Below, piece after piece: positions 9,624 through 15,438 of a stretch of DNA of 30,151 bases. The notes under the pieces were generated by a model. That model made no database searches, was not told the origin of the DNA, and saw only the letters and a list, made by a program, of their open reading frames with translations. This DNA is from a virus: positions 1-30,151 of the IMG/VR virus record IMGVR_UViG_3300043409_000209; one strand, given 5' to 3'. The translations under genes and the position numbers were made by a program. Positions within the stretch are counted from its first letter, which is position 1. Every line of letters begins with the position of its first letter.

Positions 9624-10190
9624 ATGAGCTATAACGGCAGCGGTACATTTGTAATCAACTCAACTGGTCAGCCAGTTGTTACAAACACAGTCATCTCGTC
9701 AACGGCGTTTAATGCGCTGACCGCTGATCTTGCAACTGGTTTAACAACTGCGTTGACCAAAGACGGTCAAACGACACCGACAGCCAATATCCCTATGGGA
9801 ACGTTTAAGTTTACAGGATTGGGGGAGGGTTCTTCTGCAACTGATTCGGCAAACTTATCGCAAGTTCAAAGCTCGGTTGGCTCGTTTTTGACTGCGGCAG
9901 GCACAGACACAATTACAGCGTCGGTTAGCCCATCATTATCTGCATATGCTGTTGGTCAAACGTTTAAGTTTATTGCTGCTGCGACAAATACAGGCGCAGT
10001 CACTATTAACATTAGTACGCTTGGTGCTAAATCTATTTTAAAAAATGGCGCAACGGCGTTATCTGCGGGTGAATTAGTTAGCGGTTCAATGTATCAAATT
10101 GTTTATGATGGTACACAATTTCAACTTATCGGGGCTGGCGGCGTAACAGCTGGCAAATCAATAGCTTTCTCAATTATTTTTGGACTATAA
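9624..10190 (+). CDS. fibre-like tail protein, N-terminal-type module
   Basis: 188 residues, Thr/Ser/Ala/Gly-rich and beta-like. The stretch TANIPMGTFKFTGLGEGSSATDSANLSQVQ closely follows the pattern seen at the base of many phage tail fibres, where a G-x-A-x-x-x-D-A-x-x-x-x-Q segment precedes the shaft. It is short for a fibre, so it may be an adaptor onto which the next proteins assemble. AAGAGGTAA at 9611-9619 provides a ribosome-binding site for the ATG at 9624. First of four consecutive putative fibre/appendage genes. Confidence 0.65.
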   Translation: MSYNGSGTFVINSTGQPVVTNTVISSTAFNALTADLATGLTTALTKDGQTTPTANIPMGTFKFTGLGEGSSATDSANLSQVQSSVGSFLTAAGTDTITASVSPSLSAYAVGQTFKFIAAATNTGAVTINISTLGAKSILKNGATALSAGELVSGSMYQIVYDGTQFQLIGAGGVTAGKSIAFSIIFGL

Positions 10191-10193
10191 ATC

Positions 10194-10568
10194 ATGGCCG
10201 CACCTAATATTGTTAACGTCAGCGCAATTTATGGCAAAGTCGTAACTGCCGATTTAACGACAACTTCTGCAACGTCTGTTTTAAGCAATGCCGCATCAAG
10301 CGGCAAAGTGTTTAAAGTTGATTCGCTTGTAGTGGCTAATACTGATACTGTAAATCCGGTAAATATCACTATTAACCATTATTCCGCTGCCGCATTGGGT
10401 GGAACTGCAACTGCAATTGCATCGACTATTTCTATCCCCGCAAATTCAAGTTTAATTGTGATTGATAAAACAACCATGATTTATCTTGAAGAAAATATGT
10501 CTATTGGTGCAACGGCAGGCACGGCAAGCAAACTTAAAGTTGTTTGCTCTTATGAGGACATTTCGTAA
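10194..10568 (+). CDS. small beta-rich virion protein of unknown function
   Basis: 124 residues with alternating hydrophobic strands and Thr/Ser/Ala loops (SATSVLSNAASSGKVFKVDSLVVANTD), a Cys near the C-terminus and the ending CSYEDIS. The layout resembles small appendage or neck-decoration proteins found with fibre genes in phages of aquatic bacteria, but I cannot name a family. It starts four bases after the previous stop and overlaps the glycine-rich gene by one base (TAATG), so all are probably co-translated. Confidence 0.6.
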   Translation: MAAPNIVNVSAIYGKVVTADLTTTSATSVLSNAASSGKVFKVDSLVVANTDTVNPVNITINHYSAAALGGTATAIASTISIPANSSLIVIDKTTMIYLEENMSIGATAGTASKLKVVCSYEDIS

Positions 10569-11401
10569 TGGCTCTAGGAAATCAAGGACAAATTGGAAAA
10601 GCCCGTGCGCCTACAAGCGGGATGCTACGGCTTTCTGCTATACAACAAGGGGTTGTTAGTTATCCTATCAATTATCTTGTTGTAGCGGGTGGCGGCGGAG
10701 GTCAACAAGGCGGCGGCGGCGCTGGCGGTTTGTTGACAAGTAGTTCGATTGCGGTGATTCCTGCAATTGCATATACGGTAACAATTGGCGCTGGCGGGTC
10801 TGGAACTGTTGGTTCTGGAACAAGCGGTAGTAATTCCGTTCTCGGTTCATTCGCAACATCTATTGGCGGTGGTCGTGGTGGTGCGCCAACATTGTATTCT
10901 GGCGCAACTGGCGGTTCTGGTGGTGGAGGGCCTGCTTACACTTATTCAGCGGGTTCTGGCACTGCGGGGCAAGGAAATAATGGTGGTTCAGGCGGTCAAA
11001 ATACTTTTGATGCTGGCGGTGGTGGTGGCGGGGCAGGCGCTGTTGGTGGTAATGGTGTTGCGGGTGCAAGTTCGTCAACAGGTGGCGCTGGCGGTGCGGG
11101 TACAGCAAGCAGCATAACGGGCAGCAGCGTTACATATGCGGGCGGTGGCGGTGGTTATGGCACAACGGGTGGCGCTGCTGGTTCTGGTGGCGGAGGTGCG
11201 GGTGCTAGTGGGTCTGGAGTTTCTGGCACTGCAAATACAGGCGGTGGTGGCGGTGGTGGCGGTGGCAATGGCGGTGGCGGCGGATCAGGTGTAGTCATTA
11301 TTTCCTACGCAGGCGCACAAAGAGGCACAGGCGGTACGGTTACTTTTAGCGGTGGAAATACTATTCATACATTTACAACTTCAGGGACGTTTACAGCATG
11401 A
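10568..11401 (+). CDS. glycine-rich fibre-tip / adhesin-like protein
   Basis: 277 residues. After a 35-residue N-terminus comes YLVVAGGGGG, then a body dominated by Gly runs separated by short Ser/Thr/Ala pieces, and a final non-glycine module GTVTFSGGNTIHTFTTSGTFTA. The YLVVAGGGGG opening and the xHTFTTSGTF ending are the usual brackets of glycine-rich domains in phage tail adhesins, where polyglycine-II helices present variable loops to the host receptor. That makes receptor recognition the likely role. The other long frames inside this GC-rich repeat tract are artefacts. The stop overlaps the next ATG (ATGA). Confidence 0.75.
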   Translation: MALGNQGQIGKARAPTSGMLRLSAIQQGVVSYPINYLVVAGGGGGQQGGGGAGGLLTSSSIAVIPAIAYTVTIGAGGSGTVGSGTSGSNSVLGSFATSIGGGRGGAPTLYSGATGGSGGGGPAYTYSAGSGTAGQGNNGGSGGQNTFDAGGGGGGAGAVGGNGVAGASSSTGGAGGAGTASSITGSSVTYAGGGGGYGTTGGAAGSGGGGAGASGSGVSGTANTGGGGGGGGGNGGGGGSGVVIISYAGAQRGTGGTVTFSGGNTIHTFTTSGTFTA

Positions 11402-11805
11402 GTTATTTTGCAAATGTGCCAACATTAATAAATGGCAAAGGCATTGTTAATAATGTTATTGCTGCTGAACAAAATTTTATTAACTCAGGTGTTGAAGGTG
11501 ATCCAAGTTTGTGGTGGCAAACTTCATACAACACGCATGGAAACGTCCATTATGGTCAAGACGGTCAACCAGATGGCGGCGTAGCGTTAAGAGCAAACTA
11601 TGCGGGTATTGGTTATACCCTAGACACAACTGTTGTCCAAGATGGTGTCATTGGTGTTTTTTATGCGCCACAACCTTATCCGTCATGGATTCTTAGCACC
11701 CAAACGTATTTGTGGAATGCACCTGTTCCATATCCTACAGACGGACAAAATTACGTTTGGGATGAAACTACAGAATCGTGGGTGCTTGTACCAACTGGGG
11801 CGTAA
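11398..11805 (+). CDS. small phage appendage-associated protein
   Basis: 135 residues. It begins MSYFANV, has an N-terminal part with NVIAAEQNFIN, and ends with a Pro/Tyr/Trp-rich region (YPTDGQNYVWDETTESWV). Proteins with this head and tail are known as hypothetical genes beside fibre genes in several aquatic phages; function unknown. It overlaps the glycine-rich adhesin by four bases, which points to coupled expression and perhaps to an assembly role for that adhesin. Confidence 0.65.
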   Translation: MSYFANVPTLINGKGIVNNVIAAEQNFINSGVEGDPSLWWQTSYNTHGNVHYGQDGQPDGGVALRANYAGIGYTLDTTVVQDGVIGVFYAPQPYPSWILSTQTYLWNAPVPYPTDGQNYVWDETTESWVLVPTGA

Positions 11806-11807
11806 TA

Positions 11808-12062
11808 ATGGATTGGCAAAATCTCATCAATATAGGTGCTGGCGCTGGTTTAGGCGTTGTGGGTTGGTTTGCTCGCCAATTATGGGATTCTGTTAAAGAA
11901 TTGAAATCGGACATTGCAGACTTAAAACTTCATGTGAGCGATGCCTACGTCAAAAAGTCAGAAATGGATACGCTTAAATCCGAAATGGATAAGCGTTTTG
12001 ATCGTGTTGAAATGTTGCTTGATCGACTTTTTGACAAATTAGAATCAAAAGTGGACAAATGA
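11808..12062 (+). CDS. small membrane protein with cytoplasmic or periplasmic coiled coil
   Basis: 84 residues from the ATG at 11808, which has a GGGG ribosome-binding site at about 11797-11800, seven bases upstream; a longer in-frame start at 11778 would overlap the previous gene. Residues about 5-22 (LINIGAGAGLGVVGWFARQLW) are one membrane segment. Residues 26-82 are a continuous charged coiled coil with repeated SEMDxLKSEMDKRFDR heptads. Its place at the head of the lysis genes suggests a holin partner or antiholin, but no family is recognised. The stop overlaps the next start (ATGA). Confidence 0.7.
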   Translation: MDWQNLINIGAGAGLGVVGWFARQLWDSVKELKSDIADLKLHVSDAYVKKSEMDTLKSEMDKRFDRVEMLLDRLFDKLESKVDK

Positions 12063-12664
12063 GCGAAACCAAAGACACCGTAACAAGTGTTTTGCAGTAT
12101 GTGGACAGCCCATTTAAGCTGTTTGTTGTACTACTGTTAGGTGTCTTTGGTTATGTAGGCTATTTCGTGTACGACAATAAAAACTTTCTATTTAACGTTT
12201 ACGAAAAGTCCAACGCATTACCGAAGATTCAAGCAGCAAGATTTGACCACGCCATTGAGTTGCTAATGAAAGACCCCAACGTGGTGGTCGTGGCACTTAT
12301 GTCGGTTGACCCCATCTTTAATAAACGGGTAATGCTTAGAGTTGAAAGCCGTGATGGTAAACGTGCCAAGCACCTTGAAGGTGTAAACGTGGGCTTGTTT
12401 ACCTCTAGCAGCAGCAACAACTCTGATGTGGTTGAACTCATGGCTGGCAACGTGCCGTGTGGGTTTTATTCCGTACCCCAGTCTGAGGCCGGTGTCTATT
12501 ACCTTGAACAAGGCGCAACGTTTGGGTGTCGCACATCTGTGCCACCTGACTACACTAGTTTTATCGGGCAAATCACGGTCATGTACAAAGATGCACCACT
12601 TGACCTAGACAGGGCGAAAGCCATCCTTGTAATCGCAGCACGAATGTTATCGGAACAAAAATGA
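12059..12664 (+). CDS. single-pass membrane protein of unknown function, lysis region
   Basis: 201 residues. A polar N-terminus of about 20 residues is followed by one strong membrane segment (residues about 20-39, LFVVLLLGVFGYVGYFVY) and a 160-residue soluble domain with mixed strands and helices. That domain has two cysteines (VPCGFYS and FGCRTS) that could form a disulfide if it lies in the periplasm. It overlaps its neighbours by four bases on both sides, within a row of membrane proteins before the endolysin. A lysis or envelope role (spanin-like or superinfection-related) is possible, but the sequence does not match a spanin I know. Confidence 0.7.
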   Translation: MSETKDTVTSVLQYVDSPFKLFVVLLLGVFGYVGYFVYDNKNFLFNVYEKSNALPKIQAARFDHAIELLMKDPNVVVVALMSVDPIFNKRVMLRVESRDGKRAKHLEGVNVGLFTSSSSNNSDVVELMAGNVPCGFYSVPQSEAGVYYLEQGATFGCRTSVPPDYTSFIGQITVMYKDAPLDLDRAKAILVIAARMLSEQK

Positions 12665-12723
12665 ACTGGATCAAACAAAAGTGGGCGCAGTTTGTGGCTT
12701 GGTTTAAAGGTTTAAGGGGCTGA
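12661..12723 (+). CDS. 20-residue amphipathic cationic micropeptide
   Basis: A short ORF starts at an ATGA overlap with the previous stop and ends with TGA at 12721-12723, one base before the holin ATG. The peptide begins MNWIKQKWAQF and ends FKGLRG. Ile4, Trp8, Phe11, Phe15 and Leu18 fall on one helical face while Lys and Gln lie on the other; net charge is positive. It also carries AAGGGG, the ribosome-binding site of the holin gene, near its 3' end. It may be a real membrane-active peptide, or simply a coupling ORF that brings ribosomes to the holin start. Confidence 0.45.
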   Translation: MNWIKQKWAQFVAWFKGLRG

Positions 12724-12724
12724 T

Positions 12725-13138
12725 ATGTTTCCAATTATGGATATTCTTGGCATTGGCATGAAGGTCTTGGATAAGTTTTTCCCTGACCCAGAGCAAAAAG
12801 CCAAAGCGCAATTAGAACTAATGCAGATGCAACAGAATGGCGAACTAGCCAAAATGCAAGCAGATATGCAAGAGCAAGGCGAGCTTACCAAGCGCCAAGA
12901 AAACGACATGAGGTCTGACTCTTGGTTAAGCAAAAACATTCGCCCTATGACCCTTATAGCCATTCTAAGCGGGTACTTTACGTTTGCAATGATGAGTGCC
13001 TTTGATATTGAAACCAACAAGGCATACGTCGAGCTATTGGGGCAATGGGGTATGCTAATTATGAGTTTTTATTTTGGCGGCAGAACGCTTGAAAAGATTA
13101 TCGACATGAAATCAAAAGGAAAAGACGATGTTAAGTAA
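12725..13138 (+). CDS. probable holin (3TM / gene-transfer-agent holin type)
   Basis: 137 residues. The N-terminus holds a hydrophobic stretch (MDILGIGMKVLDKF) and then a long Gln/Glu/Lys amphipathic helix (residues about 22-63). Two clear membrane segments follow: residues about 73-93 (MTLIAILSGYFTFAMMSAF) and 103-119 (ELLGQWGMLIMSFYFGG). The SKNIRPMT before the first segment and FYFGGRTLEKI after the second match the 3TM holin family first described in gene transfer agents. It would make the membrane lesion that releases the endolysin. AAGGGG precedes the ATG, and the end overlaps the endolysin start by 11 bases. Confidence 0.8.
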   Translation: MFPIMDILGIGMKVLDKFFPDPEQKAKAQLELMQMQQNGELAKMQADMQEQGELTKRQENDMRSDSWLSKNIRPMTLIAILSGYFTFAMMSAFDIETNKAYVELLGQWGMLIMSFYFGGRTLEKIIDMKSKGKDDVK

Positions 13139-13640
13139 TTGGGACAATTCTTTTAAATTGATGCTGAAGTCGGAAGGCGGGTTTGTAAACCATCCAAGCG
13201 ATCCAGGCGGTATGACTAACCTTGGCGTTACAAAGGCAACATGGGAAAACTGGGTAGGCCGTGAGTCAGACGAGGCTGAAATGCGTGGGCTGACACCGGA
13301 AAAAGTTGAGCCTTTGTACAAAAAGAAGTATTTCGACGCTGTGCGTGGCGATGAGTTGCCAATGGGTCTTGATTACCTGATGTTTGATTTTGCCGTTAAT
13401 GCCGGCGCAGGCAGAGCGATCAAGACGCTGCAAACCGCTGTGGGTGTAACGCCAGACGGTGGGTTTGGCCCGATGACAATGGCAGCTGTGCAGGCTGTTG
13501 ACCCTGTTGATCTAATTGAGCGATTTAGCCAAGCCAAAGAGGACTTCTATCGGTCTTTGACTACCTTTGCAACGTTTGGCAAAGGGTGGCTGAATCGAGT
13601 TGCTGACGTTAAGGTAAAGGCTTCGTCGATGTTGGCTTAA
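13128..13640 (+). CDS. GH108 family endolysin (N-acetylmuramidase type)
   Basis: 170 residues, the normal length for the family. The catalytic motif SEGGFVNHPSDPGG at residues 15-28 has Glu16 as the expected catalytic acid; TNLGVTKATW follows, and the second half (DFAVNAGAGRAIKTLQTAVGV, then DGGFGPMT) matches the peptidoglycan-binding domain that usually ends GH108 lysozymes. No signal peptide or membrane anchor is visible, so it should need the upstream holin to leave the cytoplasm. It ends the + strand lysis region; its last 32 bases overlap the 3' end of a - strand gene. Confidence 0.9.
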   Translation: MLSNWDNSFKLMLKSEGGFVNHPSDPGGMTNLGVTKATWENWVGRESDEAEMRGLTPEKVEPLYKKKYFDAVRGDELPMGLDYLMFDFAVNAGAGRAIKTLQTAVGVTPDGGFGPMTMAAVQAVDPVDLIERFSQAKEDFYRSLTTFATFGKGWLNRVADVKVKASSMLA

Positions 13641-13818
13641 ATTGCCTGTCGCAGTACACGCAAAGCCCGTCACGCAACGTTGTACAAACCTGACCGCAAC
13701 CATCACAAACAAACTCTTTGGGGTACTTGGTACAACGTGACCAACGATACCAAACGAGTGTGCCAACCGTTGCGGCAGCGGCAGCATAAAACACAAACAT
13801 CCAGTCCCATAGCGTCAT
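13609..13818 (-). CDS. small membrane protein with zinc-ribbon-like cysteines
   Basis: 69 residues from the ATG at 13818 (a GTG one codon earlier is possible); GGGAGG lies six bases upstream. Residues about 5-24 (WMFVFYAAAAATVGTLVWY) form one membrane segment. The rest carries the arrangement C-x(8)-CDGCGQVC-x(7)-CVYC, which looks like a small zinc ribbon or rubredoxin-like knuckle. The gene overlaps the upstream gene's stop (TGATG), and its last residues are encoded on the strand opposite the endolysin 3' end. Function unknown; the cysteine pattern argues that it is real. Confidence 0.6.
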   Translation of the reverse strand: MTLWDWMFVFYAAAAATVGTLVWYRWSRCTKYPKEFVCDGCGQVCTTLRDGLCVYCDRQFKPTSTKPLP

Positions 13819-14096
13819 CACCAGCCTCCCACACCCATAAGTACCACTTGTTCACGTTTGGCTCTCTCAGCGGCTATACGCATGGCTGGCGATAGCCTGT
13901 ATGCCGGTCTGTCAAACTTGTCAATCTTTTTGTCGATGTGAGTCAGGTATTTTTCAAGTAGCGCACGTTCGCCAGTTGGGGCAATACCGCCTAATTCGTG
14001 CGAACACATTGCAAGTGTTGCGGGTCGAGAGTCTGGTAACAAACCTTTATGGCGCAGTTTGTCAGCAGCGGCTAGGTATAAATTAGATAAAGTCAT
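13818..14096 (-). CDS. small hypothetical phage protein
   Basis: 92 residues when started at the ATG at 14096 (MTLSNLYLAAADKL); the frame stays open 13 codons further but this ATG overlaps the upstream gene by only 14 bases and gives a sensible N-terminus. It is basic and helical, with His/Asp/Lys-rich middle (THIDKKIDKFDRP) and the ending VVLMGVGGW. No domain is recognised. It is the fourth gene of the five-gene - strand cluster. Confidence 0.6.
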   Translation of the reverse strand: MTLSNLYLAAADKLRHKGLLPDSRPATLAMCSHELGGIAPTGERALLEKYLTHIDKKIDKFDRPAYRLSPAMRIAAERAKREQVVLMGVGGW

Positions 14097-14322
14097 TGTT
14101 GTCCCCAAGTAATTGCGTGGCACGATCAAGACCAACTTCTGTTTGAATCATTCGACGCAACCTGACAATTGTTTCAGCGTTTAGCAACATTCCCTCCATC
14201 AATGCTTTGTTAGATTCTTGCAACTGGCGTATCAGCTGCGCTGCCTCGGTCTGCTCTTGGTGCGTCATAAAAAACCCGTTCTCAAGGTTTCTCAGGATTT
14301 GTTTTGGGCTAAGTGGGTTCAT
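14083..14322 (-). CDS. small helical hypothetical protein
   Basis: 79 residues, nearly all helical, with a heptad-like middle (AAQLIRQLQESNKALMEGMLLNAETIVRLRRMIQ) that could form a coiled coil or dimer. The ATG overlaps the previous stop (ATGA on the - strand), and the 3' end overlaps the next gene by 14 bases. No known family is recognised. Position in the - strand cluster behind a winged-helix gene makes an early accessory role likely. Confidence 0.6.
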   Translation of the reverse strand: MNPLSPKQILRNLENGFFMTHQEQTEAAQLIRQLQESNKALMEGMLLNAETIVRLRRMIQTEVGLDRATQLLGDNNDFI

Positions 14323-14531
14323 TTGTGTGTCTTGTCCAATGCGTAGAGGGCTGTATACAGATGCGGATGCGTTGTATCGTTAAGTAGTACACCTTTGTCC
14401 CCAATGTATCCCGTGGGCTTTAATTTAGCTAAATTGTCAGCAGCCTGGCGAAAGGCACAAGGGTTGTACTCAGCGTTGCATCGACCACCGCAAGCCTCTT
14501 TAAACAGATGGATATAGTCGGCCTTGTTCAT
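14319..14531 (-). CDS. small hypothetical protein with paired cysteines
   Basis: 70 residues. The N-terminal half has three cysteines (ACGGRC and NPCAFRQAADNL); the second half is polar with ILNDTTHPHLYTAL-like composition. I know similar small proteins only as accessory phage genes. No ribosome-binding site is obvious, and the start overlaps the previous stop by four bases, so translation probably depends on coupling to the winged-helix gene upstream. Confidence 0.6.
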   Translation of the reverse strand: MNKADYIHLFKEACGGRCNAEYNPCAFRQAADNLAKLKPTGYIGDKGVLLNDTTHPHLYTALYALDKTHK

Positions 14532-14800
14532 AAGCGCAGTCCAAACGGGTTATGAGCGTGTTTAACAACGAGGTTTTCGTAATTATCTGAAGATTCTGTA
14601 GCAGTTGGTGCTTGTCGAATAGTGACATAAACACAAGGTGAGCCACGCCTACCATCCCCACGTTTCTCGATCTTGTTGTTGCGCTGAAGTTTGGCAAGTT
14701 GTGTGTAGATGCTGATCTTTTCAAGGCCACAGTAATCAGCAATATCAACTGTTGTTTTAGGCTCGATGCAATACCGCAATATCTTTTGTTCTGTTGACAT
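14528..14800 (-). CDS. winged-helix DNA-binding protein, first gene of the - strand cluster
   Basis: 90 residues. Residues 4-50 read as a compact winged helix: KILRYCIEPKTTVDIADYCGL (helix 1, helix 2), EKISIYTQLAKLQRNNKIEKRG (recognition helix and start of wing) and a final strand CVYVTI, resembling MarR/ArsR-type or replication-initiator wings. The C-terminal 25 residues are polar. AAGGGA at 14805-14810 sets the start. A promoter-like pair and an operator-like palindrome lie immediately upstream (14817-14848). It could regulate early genes or bind DNA for another purpose; the target is unknown. Confidence 0.7.
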   Translation of the reverse strand: MSTEQKILRYCIEPKTTVDIADYCGLEKISIYTQLAKLQRNNKIEKRGDGRRGSPCVYVTIRQAPTATESSDNYENLVVKHAHNPFGLRL

Positions 14801-14816
14801 ATATTCCCTTTAAAAG

Positions 14817-14834
14817 GATACATTAAGCTATCTA
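14817..14834 (-). promoter_or_regulatory. operator-like site 1 (TAGATA GCTTAA TGTATC)
   Basis: This site has the left half and centre of the perfect palindrome at 17817-17834, with an imperfect right half. The longer string TTTAGATAGCTTAAT (14836-14822, - strand) is identical to 17815-17829 on the + strand. It overlaps the -10 of the candidate promoter, a typical place for repression. Confidence 0.55.
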
Positions 14835-14848
14835 AACACAACATTCAA
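14820..14848 (-). promoter_or_regulatory. candidate sigma-70 promoter of the - strand gene cluster
   Basis: On the - strand, TTGAAT (14848-14843), a 17-bp spacer and TAATGT (14825-14820) precede the 14800 start by about 20 bases. The predicted start of transcription is near 14813, leaving a short leader with an AAGGGA ribosome-binding site. The -10 lies inside the operator-like palindrome, as in the ERF promoter. Confidence 0.5.
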
Positions 14849-14898
14849 GAAGTATTAACTAAGTGATAACCCTTACTCTGTTTATTTTAAATATAGTT

Positions 14899-14919
14899 CC
14901 CCTACCCTTATACCCACCC
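14899..14919 (-). other. G-quadruplex motif
   Basis: The - strand has four G-runs of at least three bases separated by loops of 1, 5 and 2 bases (GGG T GGG TATAA GGG TA GGGG), the classic intramolecular G-quadruplex pattern. It lies about 50 bases upstream of the - strand cluster promoter, in non-coding DNA. Confidence 0.6.
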
Positions 14920-15220
14920 ACCGTAGTAGTTGAGGATAAATCCTTTACGACAGACCTGTACCTTGTTAGGTTTATGGCAGGCAGCTCACCCCACCCGTAG
15001 ATTCCCTAAATTACTAGCAGTCCTTGCAAGTAATAAAGATCAATACCTACAGTAAATGGTTTTACTAGATTTCTCTAGTCTGTCTATATCCTGTTCAATT
15101 TCTCTACTAGGGCGTGCGGGTCACACGGGATAAAGCTATATAACAAATGTATAACTGACCTGTTCTGGGTACGAGTGGTCACTCTATTAGCTAATGCGCC
15201 CTGACAGTTATCTTGAGCAA
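14920..15220. other. non-coding control region with many short inverted repeats
   Basis: I see no convincing gene in these 300 bases. They hold a series of small inverted repeats: 14933-14944 (AGGAT/ATCCT), 15011-15033 (TTACTAGCA/TGCAAGTAA, one mismatch), 15051-15066 (AGTAAA/TTTACT), 15064-15079 (ACTAGA/TCTAGT), 15113-15127 (CGTG/CACG) and 15173-15184 (GAGTG/CACTC). The third and fourth share ACT at 15064-15066, so they cannot form at the same time. Candidates are a replication origin, a cluster of protein sites, or an untranslated RNA with alternative structures. Confidence 0.4.
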
Positions 15221-15221
15221 T

Positions 15222-15248
15222 AAAAAAGCCGCTTAAATCTGTATCTTG
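15222..15248 (-). terminator. rho-independent terminator formed by the 3' arm of the small RNA
   Basis: The 3' arm of the long stem ends GCGGC and runs directly into TTTTTT on the - strand (15227-15222). On the + strand no T-run follows the stem, so the terminator is directional. It would also stop transcripts arriving from the HTH gene upstream. Confidence 0.65.
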
Positions 15249-15332
15249 GTGAAGGAATTCCACTACCGGCTTCAAGGCGAAAGTGGAATCAAGATACAGA
15301 CTTAAACGGCTTAATTGTCCTTCACGACAACA
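15222..15332 (-). ncRNA. candidate structured small RNA with its own promoter and terminator
   Basis: Read on the - strand, a promoter-like pair (15366-15338) is followed by a small hairpin (AATTGT 15335-15330 with ACAATT 15318-15313) and a long stem: 15312-15290 pairs with 15248-15226 over 23 positions with two mismatches. Inside it, 15289-15282 pairs with 15264-15257 (8 bp), leaving an 8-base bulge TCCTTCAC at 15256-15249 and a 17-base apical loop. The stem ends in six Ts (15227-15222), as in a rho-independent terminator. The bulge is fully complementary to GTGAAGGA (15325-15318) in the loop region of the first hairpin, so a pseudoknot is possible. Predicted length is about 110 nt. No ORF with a ribosome-binding site fits inside. 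An alternative is that the structure is just a large terminator for the HTH gene at 15439. Confidence 0.7.
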
Positions 15333-15337
15333 ATTTG

Positions 15338-15366
15338 ATTATGTATCTGTCTTTCCAGATTGTCAA
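15338..15366 (-). promoter_or_regulatory. near-consensus sigma-70 promoter for the small RNA
   Basis: On the - strand TTGACA (15366-15361, perfect -35) and CATAAT (15343-15338, five of six for the -10) are separated by exactly 17 bp. The spacer itself contains the inverted repeat ATCTG-N6-CAGAT (15345-15360), which could bind a regulator. It points straight into the hairpin RNA and away from any gene start. Confidence 0.7.
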
Positions 15367-15438
15367 GCCCTGAAGCTAGGCTAGTGAAACACGACCCTTA
15401 TCATTGATGAGTTTCTGCTTGCTAAAGGCTTAATCAGT

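Noticed and set aside
10668-11117. Long open frames on both strands inside the glycine-rich gene
   Set aside because: Repeated GGT/GGC codons remove stops from other frames; the translations are low-complexity artefacts.
13680-14086. Two + strand ORFs opposite the - strand cluster
   Set aside because: They are antisense to genes with coherent overlaps, ribosome-binding sites and domain-like patterns, and their own translations show no structure.
14500-14844. 114-codon - strand ORF overlapping the winged-helix gene
   Set aside because: It runs across the operator and promoter and out of frame with the winged-helix domain at 14528-14800.
15084-15275. 63-codon - strand ORF in the control region
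   Set aside because: It begins with TTG in the apical loop of the hairpin RNA, has no ribosome-binding site, and runs through the terminator stem; its protein looks random.
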